64,000 bases of DNA. It comes from Janthinobacterium sp. 64. Lineage in GTDB: Bacteria; Pseudomonadota; Gammaproteobacteria; Burkholderiales; Burkholderiaceae_D. This document shows, in pieces, positions 1 to 7,919 of the stretch; positions within the stretch are counted from its first letter, which is position 1; each line of letters begins with the position of its first letter. The notes under the pieces were generated by a model. It was not told the origin of the DNA, ran no database searches, and was given only the letters and a program-made list of their open reading frames with translations. The position numbers and the translations under genes are program-made. Location of the stretch: contig NZ_PHUG01000001.1 of the NCBI RefSeq assembly GCF_002813325.1, forward strand, positions 4,154,001 to 4,218,000, given 5' to 3'.

Positions 1-1890
1 TCCGGCATGCACGTGGCCACCGAAGTCGACACGATCAGCGGCGCCCTGTTTGCGCGCAATAACTACAACACGGAGTTTTCGGGCCGCGTCGGCTTCTTCA
101 ATACCGACGCGAGCATCCGTTCGATTACCTGCGACCGCAATGAATTCATCGGCCGCAACGGCAGCCTGGCGCAGCCGGCGGCGCTGCGCCGCGTGCGCCT
201 GTCCGGCAAGGCGGGCACGGGGCTGGACCAGTGCGCCGCCATCCAGGTGCCGTTCGAGCTGCAGCCGGGACAGGAGCGCGACATCGTCTTCATCCTCGGC
301 GTGGGCGGGCGCCGCAATGCCGACGCCAGCACCATGGTGCAGCGCCATGCGGGCAAGGAAGCGGCTCGCATGGCACTTGACGCCGTGCGCGCGCACTGGG
401 ACAGCACGCTGGGCGCCGTGCGCATCGAAACGCCCGATCCGTCGCTCGACGTGATCGCCAATGGCTGGCTGATGTACCAGACCATCGCCTGCCGTTTGTG
501 GGCGCGCAGCGGCTATTACCAGTCGGGCGGCGCCTACGGTTTCCGCGACCAGCTGCAAGACGCGATGGCGATGATACACACGGCGCCGCAGCTGCTGCGC
601 AAGCACTTGCTGCTGTGCGCGGCGCACCAGTTTGTCGAAGGCGACGTGCAGCACTGGTGGCATCCGCCATCGGACCGCGGCGTGCGCACGCACTGCTCCG
701 ACGATTACCTGTGGCTGCCGCTGGCCGCCTGCCGCTATGTGATCGCCACGGGCGACGTCAACGTGCTGTCCGAAGTGGCGCCCTTCATCGAGGGGCGCGC
801 CGTCAAGCCGGAAGAGGATTCCTACTATGACTTGCCCGTACGCTCAGGCGAATCGGCCGACCTGTACGAACACTGCGTGCGCGCCATCCGCCATGGCCTG
901 CGCCTGGGCGTGCACGGTTTGCCGTTGATCGGTTCCTGCGACTGGAACGACGGCATGGACAAGGTGGGCGAACATGGCAAGGGCGAGAGCGTGTGGCTGG
1001 CCTTCTTCCTGTATGAAGTGCTGCAGCGCTTCGCCGAAGTGGCCGTGCTGCGCGGCGATGCCGCGTTTGCCCAGTTCTGCCGCGACGAAGCCGTGAGATT
1101 GGCCGCCAACGTCGAGGAACATGCGTGGGATGGCCAGTGGTACCGGCGCGCCTATTTCGACGACGGCACGCCATTGGGATCGCACACGAACGAGGAATGC
1201 CAGATCGATTCGATTTCGCAAAGCTGGGGCGTGCTGTCGGGCGCCGCCAACCAGGAGCGCGTGGCCGGCGCCATGCGCCAGGTCGATGCGCGCCTGGTGC
1301 GCCGTGATTCCGGCGTGATCCAGCTGCTCGATCCACCGTTCGACAAGGCCGACCTCAATCCCGGCTACATCCGTGGCTACGTGCCGGGCGTGCGCGAGAA
1401 CGGCGGCCAGTACACGCATGCGGCCATCTGGACGGCGATGGCGTTTGCCCGCATGGGCGATGGCGAAAAGGCGTGGGAACTGCTGCGCATGATCAGTCCC
1501 GTGCGCCATGGCGCTGACGCGCAGGCGGTGCAACGCTACAAGGTGGAACCGTACGTGGTGACGGCCGACGTGTATGCCGTCGCGCCGCATGTGGGACGCG
1601 GCGGCTGGAGCTGGTACACGGGATCGTCGGGCTGGCTGTACCGGCTGATCGTCGAATCGCTGCTCGGTTTGACGCGCGAAGCGAACGTGCTGCGCATGGC
1701 GCCCACCATGCCGGCCGAGTGGGACAGCTTCAAGCTGCATTACCGCTTCGGCGCCAGCAGCTATGCCATCACGGTGGCAAAGGCACAGGGGCGTCCCGCA
1801 GGACTGTCGCTCGATGGCGTGGCGCAGCAGGGCAACAGCATCGCCCTGCGCGACGAGGGCCGCGAGTATGCGGTGCTATTGCTGGTGTAG
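1..1890 (+). CDS. GH94-type cyclic beta-1,2-glucan synthase-like protein, C-terminal part (5' truncated)
   Basis: The reading frame is already open at base 1, so this is the C-terminal part (about 629 residues) of a larger protein. It matches the GH94 phosphorylase-like module at the end of cyclic beta-1,2-glucan synthases (NdvB/ChvB family), giant inner-membrane enzymes that make periplasmic cyclic glucans. Visible landmarks are the DWNDG motif near residue 314 of the fragment, which carries the catalytic acid in GH94 enzymes, the stretch GYIRGYVPGVRENGGQYTHA near residue 457, and GGWSWYTGSSGWLYRL near residue 538, all typical of the (alpha/alpha)6 barrel. The glycosyltransferase and membrane parts would lie upstream, outside the window. 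A stand-alone GH94 phosphorylase is the alternative. Confidence 0.82.
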   Translation, partial: SGMHVATEVDTISGALFARNNYNTEFSGRVGFFNTDASIRSITCDRNEFIGRNGSLAQPAALRRVRLSGKAGTGLDQCAAIQVPFELQPGQERDIVFILGVGGRRNADASTMVQRHAGKEAARMALDAVRAHWDSTLGAVRIETPDPSLDVIANGWLMYQTIACRLWARSGYYQSGGAYGFRDQLQDAMAMIHTAPQLLRKHLLLCAAHQFVEGDVQHWWHPPSDRGVRTHCSDDYLWLPLAACRYVIATGDVNVLSEVAPFIEGRAVKPEEDSYYDLPVRSGESADLYEHCVRAIRHGLRLGVHGLPLIGSCDWNDGMDKVGEHGKGESVWLAFFLYEVLQRFAEVAVLRGDAAFAQFCRDEAVRLAANVEEHAWDGQWYRRAYFDDGTPLGSHTNEECQIDSISQSWGVLSGAANQERVAGAMRQVDARLVRRDSGVIQLLDPPFDKADLNPGYIRGYVPGVRENGGQYTHAAIWTAMAFARMGDGEKAWELLRMISPVRHGADAQAVQRYKVEPYVVTADVYAVAPHVGRGGWSWYTGSSGWLYRLIVESLLGLTREANVLRMAPTMPAEWDSFKLHYRFGASSYAITVAKAQGRPAGLSLDGVAQQGNSIALRDEGREYAVLLLV

Positions 1891-1903
1891 TCTTGCCCAC
1901 GTC

Positions 1904-1940
1904 TCAAGAAAGCGCGCCGACCGTTCAGGATCGGCGCGCC
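1904..1940 (-). terminator. Hairpin terminator downstream of the UPF0016 gene
   Basis: Arms GCGCGCCGA (1912-1920) and TCGGCGCGC (1931-1939) form a strong stem. Read on the minus strand the stem is followed by TTTCTT, so it best serves the minus-strand gene ending at 1964. It also lies 20 bases past the GH94 stop and could act in both directions. Confidence 0.55.
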
Positions 1941-1963
1941 GGTATGCATGTTGCCGACATTGG

Positions 1964-2539
1964 TCAGAAGCCCAGGGCCGCGCCCGCGCCGAGCAGGGTC
2001 GCCACGCCCAGCACGGCAAAGACCAGCGCCGCGATGCCGTGCACCAGTCGCAGCGACACGCGGTTGGCGATCTTGTCGCCCAGGTAGACGGCCGGCACGT
2101 TGGCCAGCATCATGCCGAAGGTGGTGCCCAGCACGACCGAAACAATGTCGTGGTAGCGTGCTGCCAGCGCCACGGTCGCCACCTGCGTTTTATCTCCCAT
2201 TTCCGCCATGAAGAAGGCGATCAGGGTGGTCAGGAAGACGCCGTATTTGGCCAGCTTGGTCTCGTCTTCGTCGAGCTTGTCGGGGATCAGGGTCCAGGCG
2301 GCCATGGCGAGGAACGATACGCCCAGCACCCAGCGCAGCACGTCCGGCCCCAGCATGCTGGTGATCCAGGCACCGACGGCGGCGGCGAACGCGTGGTTGG
2401 CGATGGTGGCGACGAAAATGGCCAGCACGATGGGCAAAGGCTTGCGGAATTTGGCGGCCAGCAGAAAGGCCAGGAGTTGGGTTTTGTCGCCGATTTCAGC
2501 GAGACCGACTATGCCGGTGGAGATGAGGAATGCTTCCAT
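1964..2539 (-). CDS. UPF0016/GDT1 family manganese exporter (MntX-like)
   Basis: A 191-residue polytopic membrane protein of the UPF0016 (GDT1/TMEM165) family, whose bacterial members export Mn2+ and protect from manganese toxicity. The two signature motifs ExGDKT are visible, EIGDKT near residue 15 and EMGDKT near residue 115, each within a repeat of hydrophobic segments, so the protein has the usual twofold duplicated architecture. The start at 2539 was chosen because MEAFLISTG begins the first membrane helix as in the family; an upstream in-frame Met (2578) would add 13 polar residues. The manganese assignment is supported by the yybP-ykoY-type riboswitch just upstream. Transport of Ca2+ or H+ exchange is not excluded. 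Confidence 0.85.
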   Translation of the reverse strand: MEAFLISTGIVGLAEIGDKTQLLAFLLAAKFRKPLPIVLAIFVATIANHAFAAAVGAWITSMLGPDVLRWVLGVSFLAMAAWTLIPDKLDEDETKLAKYGVFLTTLIAFFMAEMGDKTQVATVALAARYHDIVSVVLGTTFGMMLANVPAVYLGDKIANRVSLRLVHGIAALVFAVLGVATLLGAGAALGF

Positions 2540-2579
2540 GAGATTGCAAGAGGTACGCGGGCCGGACGAATTAACCAAT

Positions 2580-2720
2580 GATCCACGGGCGACTCCGGCC
2601 CATGCGGCCGCCCTGGATCAATGGTCTCGTCAAGTTTTTCAACCACCTGCACCATGGCCTGCGGGCCAATCATGTTGATACAGGTTCCCGCGGCAGGACC
2701 GCAAGACGACTACTCCCCAA
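2580..2720 (-). promoter_or_regulatory. yybP-ykoY-type manganese riboswitch
   Basis: On the minus strand, between the UPF0016 gene and its presumed promoter, are the two conserved blocks of the yybP-ykoY aptamer: GGGGAGTAG (2710-2718) and GAGACC (2623-2628). Between them lie the helices including ATCAACATGATTGGCC, seen in other betaproteobacterial examples. After the aptamer, a GC-rich inverted region (about 2581-2620) could form the expression platform. This class senses Mn2+ and controls exporter genes such as mntP, which fits the downstream gene. Boundaries are approximate. Confidence 0.75.
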
Positions 2721-2875
2721 TGTTCGAGGCGCATCATACGCCAATGCCCGCGCCGGCGCCAGTAGCGCCGGGGCGGGGAACGGCATTGCGTGTGGGACTT
2801 CGACAACAATGAGCGATTGCAAACAGACTCGACTTAGAATGCAGTTCTGTCCACGACTCCCAGATGGAATGCGCC

Positions 2876-5245
2876 ATGCCGGTCCTTGCCCGCTTGCTTG
2901 CCTTGTGTTTGACCCTGTTTGCTCCCTTGCCCGGCCTGTGCGCCGCGGCGCCCTTCGATGACAAGTTCCGCCAGCTGGAAGAACTGCTGCCCACGCCGAA
3001 CAGCTACCGCACGGCGTCCGGCGCACCGGGCCACGCCTACTGGCAGCAGCGCGCCGATTACGTGATCCGTGCCACGCTCGATGAGGAACGCCGCGCCATC
3101 ACGGCCAGCGAACAGATCACCTACCACAACCGCTCGCCCGACAGCCTGGCGTACTTGTGGCTGCAGCTGGATCAGAATGGCTTGCGCCAGGATGCCGACC
3201 AGCGCCGCGTACTGAGCGCGCCCTCGCGCCAGGCCTGGCTCAGTGGCAGCGAAGACGAAGCGCTGAAGTTCGAGGACTTGCGCGCCATCCACGCGGGCCG
3301 CGAATTCGACGGCGGCTTCAAGCTCACCGCCGTGAAAGCGGCCAGCGGCAAGCCGTTGCCGCATGTGGTTAACCAGACCATGCTGCGCATCGATTTGCCG
3401 GCGGCGCTGGCGCCCGGCCAGAGCATCACGTTCAATATCGACTGGTCGTATCAGATCAATGACCAGAAGGTACTGGTCGAGCGCTCCGGCTACGAATATT
3501 TTGAAGACGACAAGAACACGATCTTCCAGATCGCCCAGTGGTTCCCGCGCATGGCCGCGTATTACGACGCCGCCGGCTGGCAGCACAAGCAGTTCCTCGG
3601 CTCCGGCGAATTCACCTTGGAGTTTGGCGACTATGAGCTGTATCTGACGGTGCCGTCCGACCACGTGGTGGCCGCCACGGGCGAGCTGCAAAATCCTGCC
3701 GCCGTGCTGAGCGCGGCGCAGCGCGAACGCCTGGCGCGCGCGAAAAACAGCAATACGCCGCTGCTGGTGATCACGCCGCAGGAGGCGCTGGCGGCGGAAA
3801 AGGGCCGCGCGGCGGGCATGAAAACCTGGCACTTCAAGGCGGCCAATGTGCGCGACGTGGCATGGGCGTCGAGCCGAAAGTTCATCTGGGATGCGCAGGG
3901 GCTGGACAGCGGCGGCAAGCGCGTGATGGCCATGTCGTATTACCCGAACGAGGGCAATCCGCTGTGGCAGCAGTACAGCACGCGCGCCGTCGTGCACGCG
4001 ATCGAGCAGTACAACAAATACAGTTTCGACTATCCGTATCCGAACGCGATTTCCGTCAACGGCGCCGTGGGCGGCATGGAGTACCCGATGATTGCGTTCA
4101 ATGGCGGGCGCCCCGTGAAGGACAAGAAGACGGGTGTGCTGACCTATTCGAAGACGGCAAAATATGACCTGATCAGCGTGATCATCCATGAAGTGGGCCA
4201 CAATTATTTTCCCATGATCGTCAACTCGGACGAGCGCCAGTGGACGTGGATGGACGAGGGCCTCAATTCCTTCCTGCAGTACCTGGCCGAGCAGGCGTGG
4301 GAAGAGCATTTCCCGTCCTGGAATGGCGAGCCGCGCAAGATCGTCGACTACATGCGCAGCCAGAACCAGGTGCCCATCATGACCAATTCCGAGTCCCTGC
4401 TGCAGTTTACGGCGAACGCCTACGACAAGCCGGCCACGGCGCTTAACATCCTGCGCGAGACCATCCTCGGGCGGGAACTGTTCGACTTCGCCTTCAAGCA
4501 GTACGCCTTGCGCTGGAAGTTCAAGCGCCCGACGCCGGCCGACTTTTTCCGCAGCATGGAAGATGCTTCCGGCACGGACCTGGACTGGTTCTGGCGCGGC
4601 TGGTTCTATACCACCGACGCGGTCGACATCAGCATCGACGGCATCAGCGAATATGGCGTGAGCACGAAGAATCCGGAAGTCGAGAAAGCGTGGAAGAAAG
4701 CGCAGAAGGACGCGCAGCCGATCTCGATCTCGGACCAGCGCAACAAGGCACTGCCGAAGAAGGTCGACATCGATCCCGCGCTGAAGGATTTCTATAACCG
4801 GCACGATGACTTCACGGTCACCAACAAGGACCGCAACAGCTATGCGGAAGAGCAGGAAGGGCTGGAGCCGTGGGAGCGCAAGCTGCTGGAACAGCGCAAC
4901 ATGGGCAAGCACTTGTACCTGGTCGATTTTTCGAATCTCGGCGGCCTGGTGATGCCCTTGATCCTGGAAATCGAACTGAAAAGCGGCAAGAAGATCATCG
5001 AACGCGTGCCGGCCGAAGTGTGGCGCTATGCGCCGCACAAGATCAGCAAGGTGATCGTCACGGACGAACCGATGGTGGGGCTGGTGCAAGACCCGTACTG
5101 GGAGACGGCCGACATCGATACGAGCAACAATAGCTGGCCGAGAAAAATCACGCCATCGCGCCTGGAACTGTTCAAGCTCGATCGCGACAAGAACAACCTG
5201 ATGAAGGATGTTAATACGCCGCTGAAGGCGGCAGAGGCCAAATAG
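2876..5245 (+). CDS. M1 family zinc metallopeptidase, exported
   Basis: An aminopeptidase-type M1 (gluzincin) protein of about 789 residues. A signal peptide is evident (MPVLARLLALCLTLFAPLPG, then AAAPF), so it probably works in the periplasm. The zinc site is complete: HEVGH at residues 438-442 and the third ligand Glu at 461 in WMDEGLNSF, an exact HExxHx18E. GGMEYP upstream (about residue 402) is the M1 GxMEN-type substrate-binding motif in variant form. The Met at 2876 starts the signal peptide; a Met at 2864 would add MECA in front. It ends 12 bases from the convergent antitoxin gene. A second M1 enzyme and a serine hydrolase follow on the same strand, which suggests a role in peptide use, though the substrate cannot be read from sequence. 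Confidence 0.88.
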   Translation: MPVLARLLALCLTLFAPLPGLCAAAPFDDKFRQLEELLPTPNSYRTASGAPGHAYWQQRADYVIRATLDEERRAITASEQITYHNRSPDSLAYLWLQLDQNGLRQDADQRRVLSAPSRQAWLSGSEDEALKFEDLRAIHAGREFDGGFKLTAVKAASGKPLPHVVNQTMLRIDLPAALAPGQSITFNIDWSYQINDQKVLVERSGYEYFEDDKNTIFQIAQWFPRMAAYYDAAGWQHKQFLGSGEFTLEFGDYELYLTVPSDHVVAATGELQNPAAVLSAAQRERLARAKNSNTPLLVITPQEALAAEKGRAAGMKTWHFKAANVRDVAWASSRKFIWDAQGLDSGGKRVMAMSYYPNEGNPLWQQYSTRAVVHAIEQYNKYSFDYPYPNAISVNGAVGGMEYPMIAFNGGRPVKDKKTGVLTYSKTAKYDLISVIIHEVGHNYFPMIVNSDERQWTWMDEGLNSFLQYLAEQAWEEHFPSWNGEPRKIVDYMRSQNQVPIMTNSESLLQFTANAYDKPATALNILRETILGRELFDFAFKQYALRWKFKRPTPADFFRSMEDASGTDLDWFWRGWFYTTDAVDISIDGISEYGVSTKNPEVEKAWKKAQKDAQPISISDQRNKALPKKVDIDPALKDFYNRHDDFTVTNKDRNSYAEEQEGLEPWERKLLEQRNMGKHLYLVDFSNLGGLVMPLILEIELKSGKKIIERVPAEVWRYAPHKISKVIVTDEPMVGLVQDPYWETADIDTSNNSWPRKITPSRLELFKLDRDKNNLMKDVNTPLKAAEAK

Positions 5246-5257
5246 ACGATACGGCAG

Positions 5258-5539
5258 TCAGGCCGCTTGCTCCAGTTGCAGGGCGACACGCATGCCTGCT
5301 GCCGCAGCCATGTTGACCAGGGTATCGATCGAAAACAGGTTGATCTTACCGCGCAACAAGTCCGAGATGCGCGGCTGGGTCACGCCGAAAACCCTGGCTG
5401 CTTCGACCTGGGTCAGGCCGGTACGGGAGATATGGTTTTTCAAGGCCATCATCAGTTCGGCTCGCACATGCAGATTGGCGCCGGCATCGGGCGTATCGGC
5501 GATGGCATCCCAGATGCTGGCGAATTTTTCCTGGGTCAT
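5258..5539 (-). CDS. XRE-family antitoxin (HigA-type)
   Basis: A 93-residue DNA-binding protein with a lambda-repressor-like helix-turn-helix around residues 37-66 (LTQVEAARVFGVTQPRISDL). It belongs to the short XRE/HTH_37-like group that pairs with RelE/HigB-type toxins. Its start overlaps the end of the upstream toxin gene by four bases (5536-5539), so the two are translationally coupled with the toxin first, which is the HigBA order. It is expected to bind and neutralise the toxin and to repress the shared promoter, where an inverted repeat is present (see 5880-5909). Confidence 0.85.
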   Translation of the reverse strand: MTQEKFASIWDAIADTPDAGANLHVRAELMMALKNHISRTGLTQVEAARVFGVTQPRISDLLRGKINLFSIDTLVNMAAAAGMRVALQLEQAA

Positions 5540-5874
5540 AAGCGGAGGTCCTTGAGTAAATCCTTGTAGCGTGTTTGCGCCAGGTGCAGGTCCCGTTGGC
5601 TGGTCCGCTGGGACTTTTTCTGAAAGCAGTGCAAGACATAAATCACGTCTGAAAATTTAGCGACGTACATGACGCGAAAGGCGCCGTTTGCATCGTGAAT
5701 GCGGATTTCATTGACGCCAGGCCCAACCGTTGCCATGGGTTTCCAGTCATCAGCTTCTTGCCCATGCTGGATCTGATGCAGCTGATAGCCTGCCTCATTT
5801 TTTGCAGGCTGCGGGAAGCCGCGCAGATCCTGAAGCGAGCTGCCCCTGAACATCACTGGTTTGGCGCCGTTCAT
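5536..5874 (-). CDS. RelE/HigB-type toxin (phage Gp49-like family)
   Basis: A 112-residue protein of the Gp49-like (PF05973) branch of the RelE/ParE fold. The typical segment EIRIHDANGAFRVMYVAKF near residues 57-75 is followed by VIYVLHCFQKKSQRT, the family's conserved beta-strand and F.KK.Q.T pattern. Related toxins are ribosome-dependent mRNA interferases; that activity is inferred here. It is the first gene of a two-gene operon with the antitoxin. The start at 5874 lies only about seven bases from the predicted -10 hexamer, so the message may be leaderless. Confidence 0.83.
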   Translation of the reverse strand: MNGAKPVMFRGSSLQDLRGFPQPAKNEAGYQLHQIQHGQEADDWKPMATVGPGVNEIRIHDANGAFRVMYVAKFSDVIYVLHCFQKKSQRTSQRDLHLAQTRYKDLLKDLRL

Positions 5875-5879
5875 GGTTT

Positions 5880-5909
5880 AAATATACAATATTTTATATA
5901 TTTATGCAA
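5880..5909 (-). promoter_or_regulatory. Toxin-antitoxin promoter with overlapping inverted-repeat operator
   Basis: On the minus strand, TTGCAT (5904-5909) and TATATT (5881-5886) are separated by exactly 17 bases. An inverted repeat, AAATATA (5880-5886) and TATATTT (5897-5903) with a 10-base spacer, covers the -10 and most of the spacer, as expected for an operator bound by the antitoxin. The very AT-rich stretch stands out in this high-GC region. Confidence 0.65.
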
Positions 5910-6037
5910 TTGCGCTTACCATGTGGTCGCGCATGGTGTCGGCGCTTTTTTCTGCCGGCCTGCGCCGGAAGTGCTATTCTGCGCGACGCCCCGGCGTACA
6001 CGGACCGGGGCTTTCGCAAATCATTCAAAAGACGACC

Positions 6038-7897
6038 ATGCAAACTTTGACCTTCCTGCGCGCGCTGGGCTGTGCGCTACTTTGCCAGGTGACCCTGGCC
6101 GCGCACGCCGATCCCCTCAGCTATGCGCGCTACGACCAGGTGCGCACGCGTGACCTGCAGCTGGACCTGAAAGCGGACTTCAAGCAAAAGACCCTCTCCG
6201 GCTATGCCGAGCTGTCCTTGAACTGGATCGACCCGGCGGCGCGCACCCTGGTGCTCGATACGCGCGATTTGTCGATCGCCAAGGTGCAGGTACAGGACAA
6301 GCGCGGCGCATGGCAGATGGCGCCGTACCAGCTGGACAAGGCCGACCCGGAAAAAGGCCAGGCGCTGCGCATCACCACCACGGGACAGCCGGGCAAAGTG
6401 CGCGTCTACTATCACACGGCGCCGAACGCCATCGCGCTGCAGTGGCTCACGCCGCAGCAGACCATGTCGGGCAAGCTGCCTTTCATGTTCAGCCAGTCGC
6501 AAAGCATCAACGCCCGCTCGTGGGTGCCGTCGCAAGATACGCCGGCCGTGCGCTTTACGTATAGCGCGCGCATCGATGCGCCAGCGGGCATGCGCGTGGT
6601 GATGAGCGCCGAGAATGACGAAAAGGCGACGGGCAAGGGCGGCTGGAAATTCAGGATGCCGCAGCCGATTCCATCGTACCTGCTGGCCATCGCCATCGGC
6701 GAACTGGAAGTGCGTACACTCGGTCCCCGTTCCGCCGTGTATGCGGAACCGCCGCGCATCAAGGCGGCCGAATACGAGCTGGCCGACACGGAAAAGATGA
6801 TCCAGGCAGCCGAAGCGCTGTACGGCCCGTATGGATGGGGGCGTTACGACATGATCGTGCTGCCGCCATCGTTCCCCTACGGCGGGATGGAAAACCCGCG
6901 CCTGACCTTCCTCACGCCGACCATGATCGCGGGCGACCGCAGCCTGGTCGACCTGATCGCGCATGAACTGGCTCACTCGTGGTCGGGCAACCTGGTCACC
7001 AACGCCTCGTGGAAGCACATGTGGCTCAACGAAGGCTTCACCACCTACGTCACCACGCGCATCGTCGAGCAGCTGTATGGCAGCGACGTGGCGCAGATGG
7101 GCGTGCAGGTCGACCAGGAAGAACTGGCCGCCTCGATCCGCGAACTGCCGGCCGCGAAAACGGCGCTGATCACGCGCGATGCGGACGCCAACCCGGCCGA
7201 AACGTACACGGACGACGGCATCATCTACCCGAAGGGCGCCTGGTTCCTGGCCACCATGGAGCGCCGCGCCGGCCGCGCCGTGTTCGATCCCTTCCTGCGC
7301 GGCTGGTTCGACCAGCACGCGTTCCAGAGCGTGACGACGGAGCAGTTCGTCGCTTACCTGCGCAAAAACCTGCTGGCGCAGCATCCGGACGTGATGCCGG
7401 AAGCGGAACTCGATGAGTGGCTGTATGGCACGGGAGTGCCGGCCAGCGCGCAGCGCGTCGTCTCGCCGCGCCTGGCGCTGCTCGACCAGCACCGCGACGC
7501 CTGGCTAAAGGGCGAACTGGCGACGAAAGACCTGGGCATGGACAAGTGGATCGCCATCGAGTCGATGCACTTCCTGAACGACATCAACAACAAGGCCAGC
7601 GCGGCGCAATTGCGCGAACTGGACCAGGCCTACGGCGTGGGCAAGAGCGGCAACAATGAAGTGGCGTACCGCTTCTACCTGGCCGCCGTGAACGCCGGCT
7701 ACGACGTGCACCAGCCCTTGCAGACGTTCCTGATGAGCGTGGGCCGCCAGAAGTTCGTCGTGCCCCTGTACAGCGCCTTGATGAAGACGCCGCAAGGCCA
7801 TGCCTGGGCCAAGGACGTGTATGCGAAAGCGCGCGAACGCTACCACCCGGTGACGCAGGAAAGCGTCGATAAATTGATGGCCGCGCAAGCGCATTGA
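6038..7897 (+). CDS. M1 family aminopeptidase, leukotriene-A4-hydrolase-like
   Basis: A 619-residue M1 zinc aminopeptidase. The start at 6038 gives a clear signal peptide (MQTLTFLRALGCALLCQVTL, cleavage near AAHA-DPL); the open frame extends upstream, but those residues are not family-like. The exopeptidase motif GGMEN is at about residue 282 and the zinc site HELAH at 309-313 with Glu332 in WLNEGF, an exact HExxHx18E. Domain order (beta-sheet N domain, catalytic domain, helical C domain) matches LTA4 hydrolase-type aminopeptidases such as the cold-active ColAP. It is likely periplasmic and releases N-terminal residues from peptides. A serine hydrolase gene follows after 22 bases and is probably cotranscribed. 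Confidence 0.9.
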   Translation: MQTLTFLRALGCALLCQVTLAAHADPLSYARYDQVRTRDLQLDLKADFKQKTLSGYAELSLNWIDPAARTLVLDTRDLSIAKVQVQDKRGAWQMAPYQLDKADPEKGQALRITTTGQPGKVRVYYHTAPNAIALQWLTPQQTMSGKLPFMFSQSQSINARSWVPSQDTPAVRFTYSARIDAPAGMRVVMSAENDEKATGKGGWKFRMPQPIPSYLLAIAIGELEVRTLGPRSAVYAEPPRIKAAEYELADTEKMIQAAEALYGPYGWGRYDMIVLPPSFPYGGMENPRLTFLTPTMIAGDRSLVDLIAHELAHSWSGNLVTNASWKHMWLNEGFTTYVTTRIVEQLYGSDVAQMGVQVDQEELAASIRELPAAKTALITRDADANPAETYTDDGIIYPKGAWFLATMERRAGRAVFDPFLRGWFDQHAFQSVTTEQFVAYLRKNLLAQHPDVMPEAELDEWLYGTGVPASAQRVVSPRLALLDQHRDAWLKGELATKDLGMDKWIAIESMHFLNDINNKASAAQLRELDQAYGVGKSGNNEVAYRFYLAAVNAGYDVHQPLQTFLMSVGRQKFVVPLYSALMKTPQGHAWAKDVYAKARERYHPVTQESVDKLMAAQAH

Positions 7898-7919
7898 ACC
7901 TTCCCTGGATATCCTGACC

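Noticed and set aside
2834..5089. Long open frame (751 codons) on the minus strand opposite the first M1 peptidase
   Set aside because: It is the antisense shadow of a clearly real peptidase gene in high-GC DNA; its translation is His/Arg/Val-rich and matches no family.
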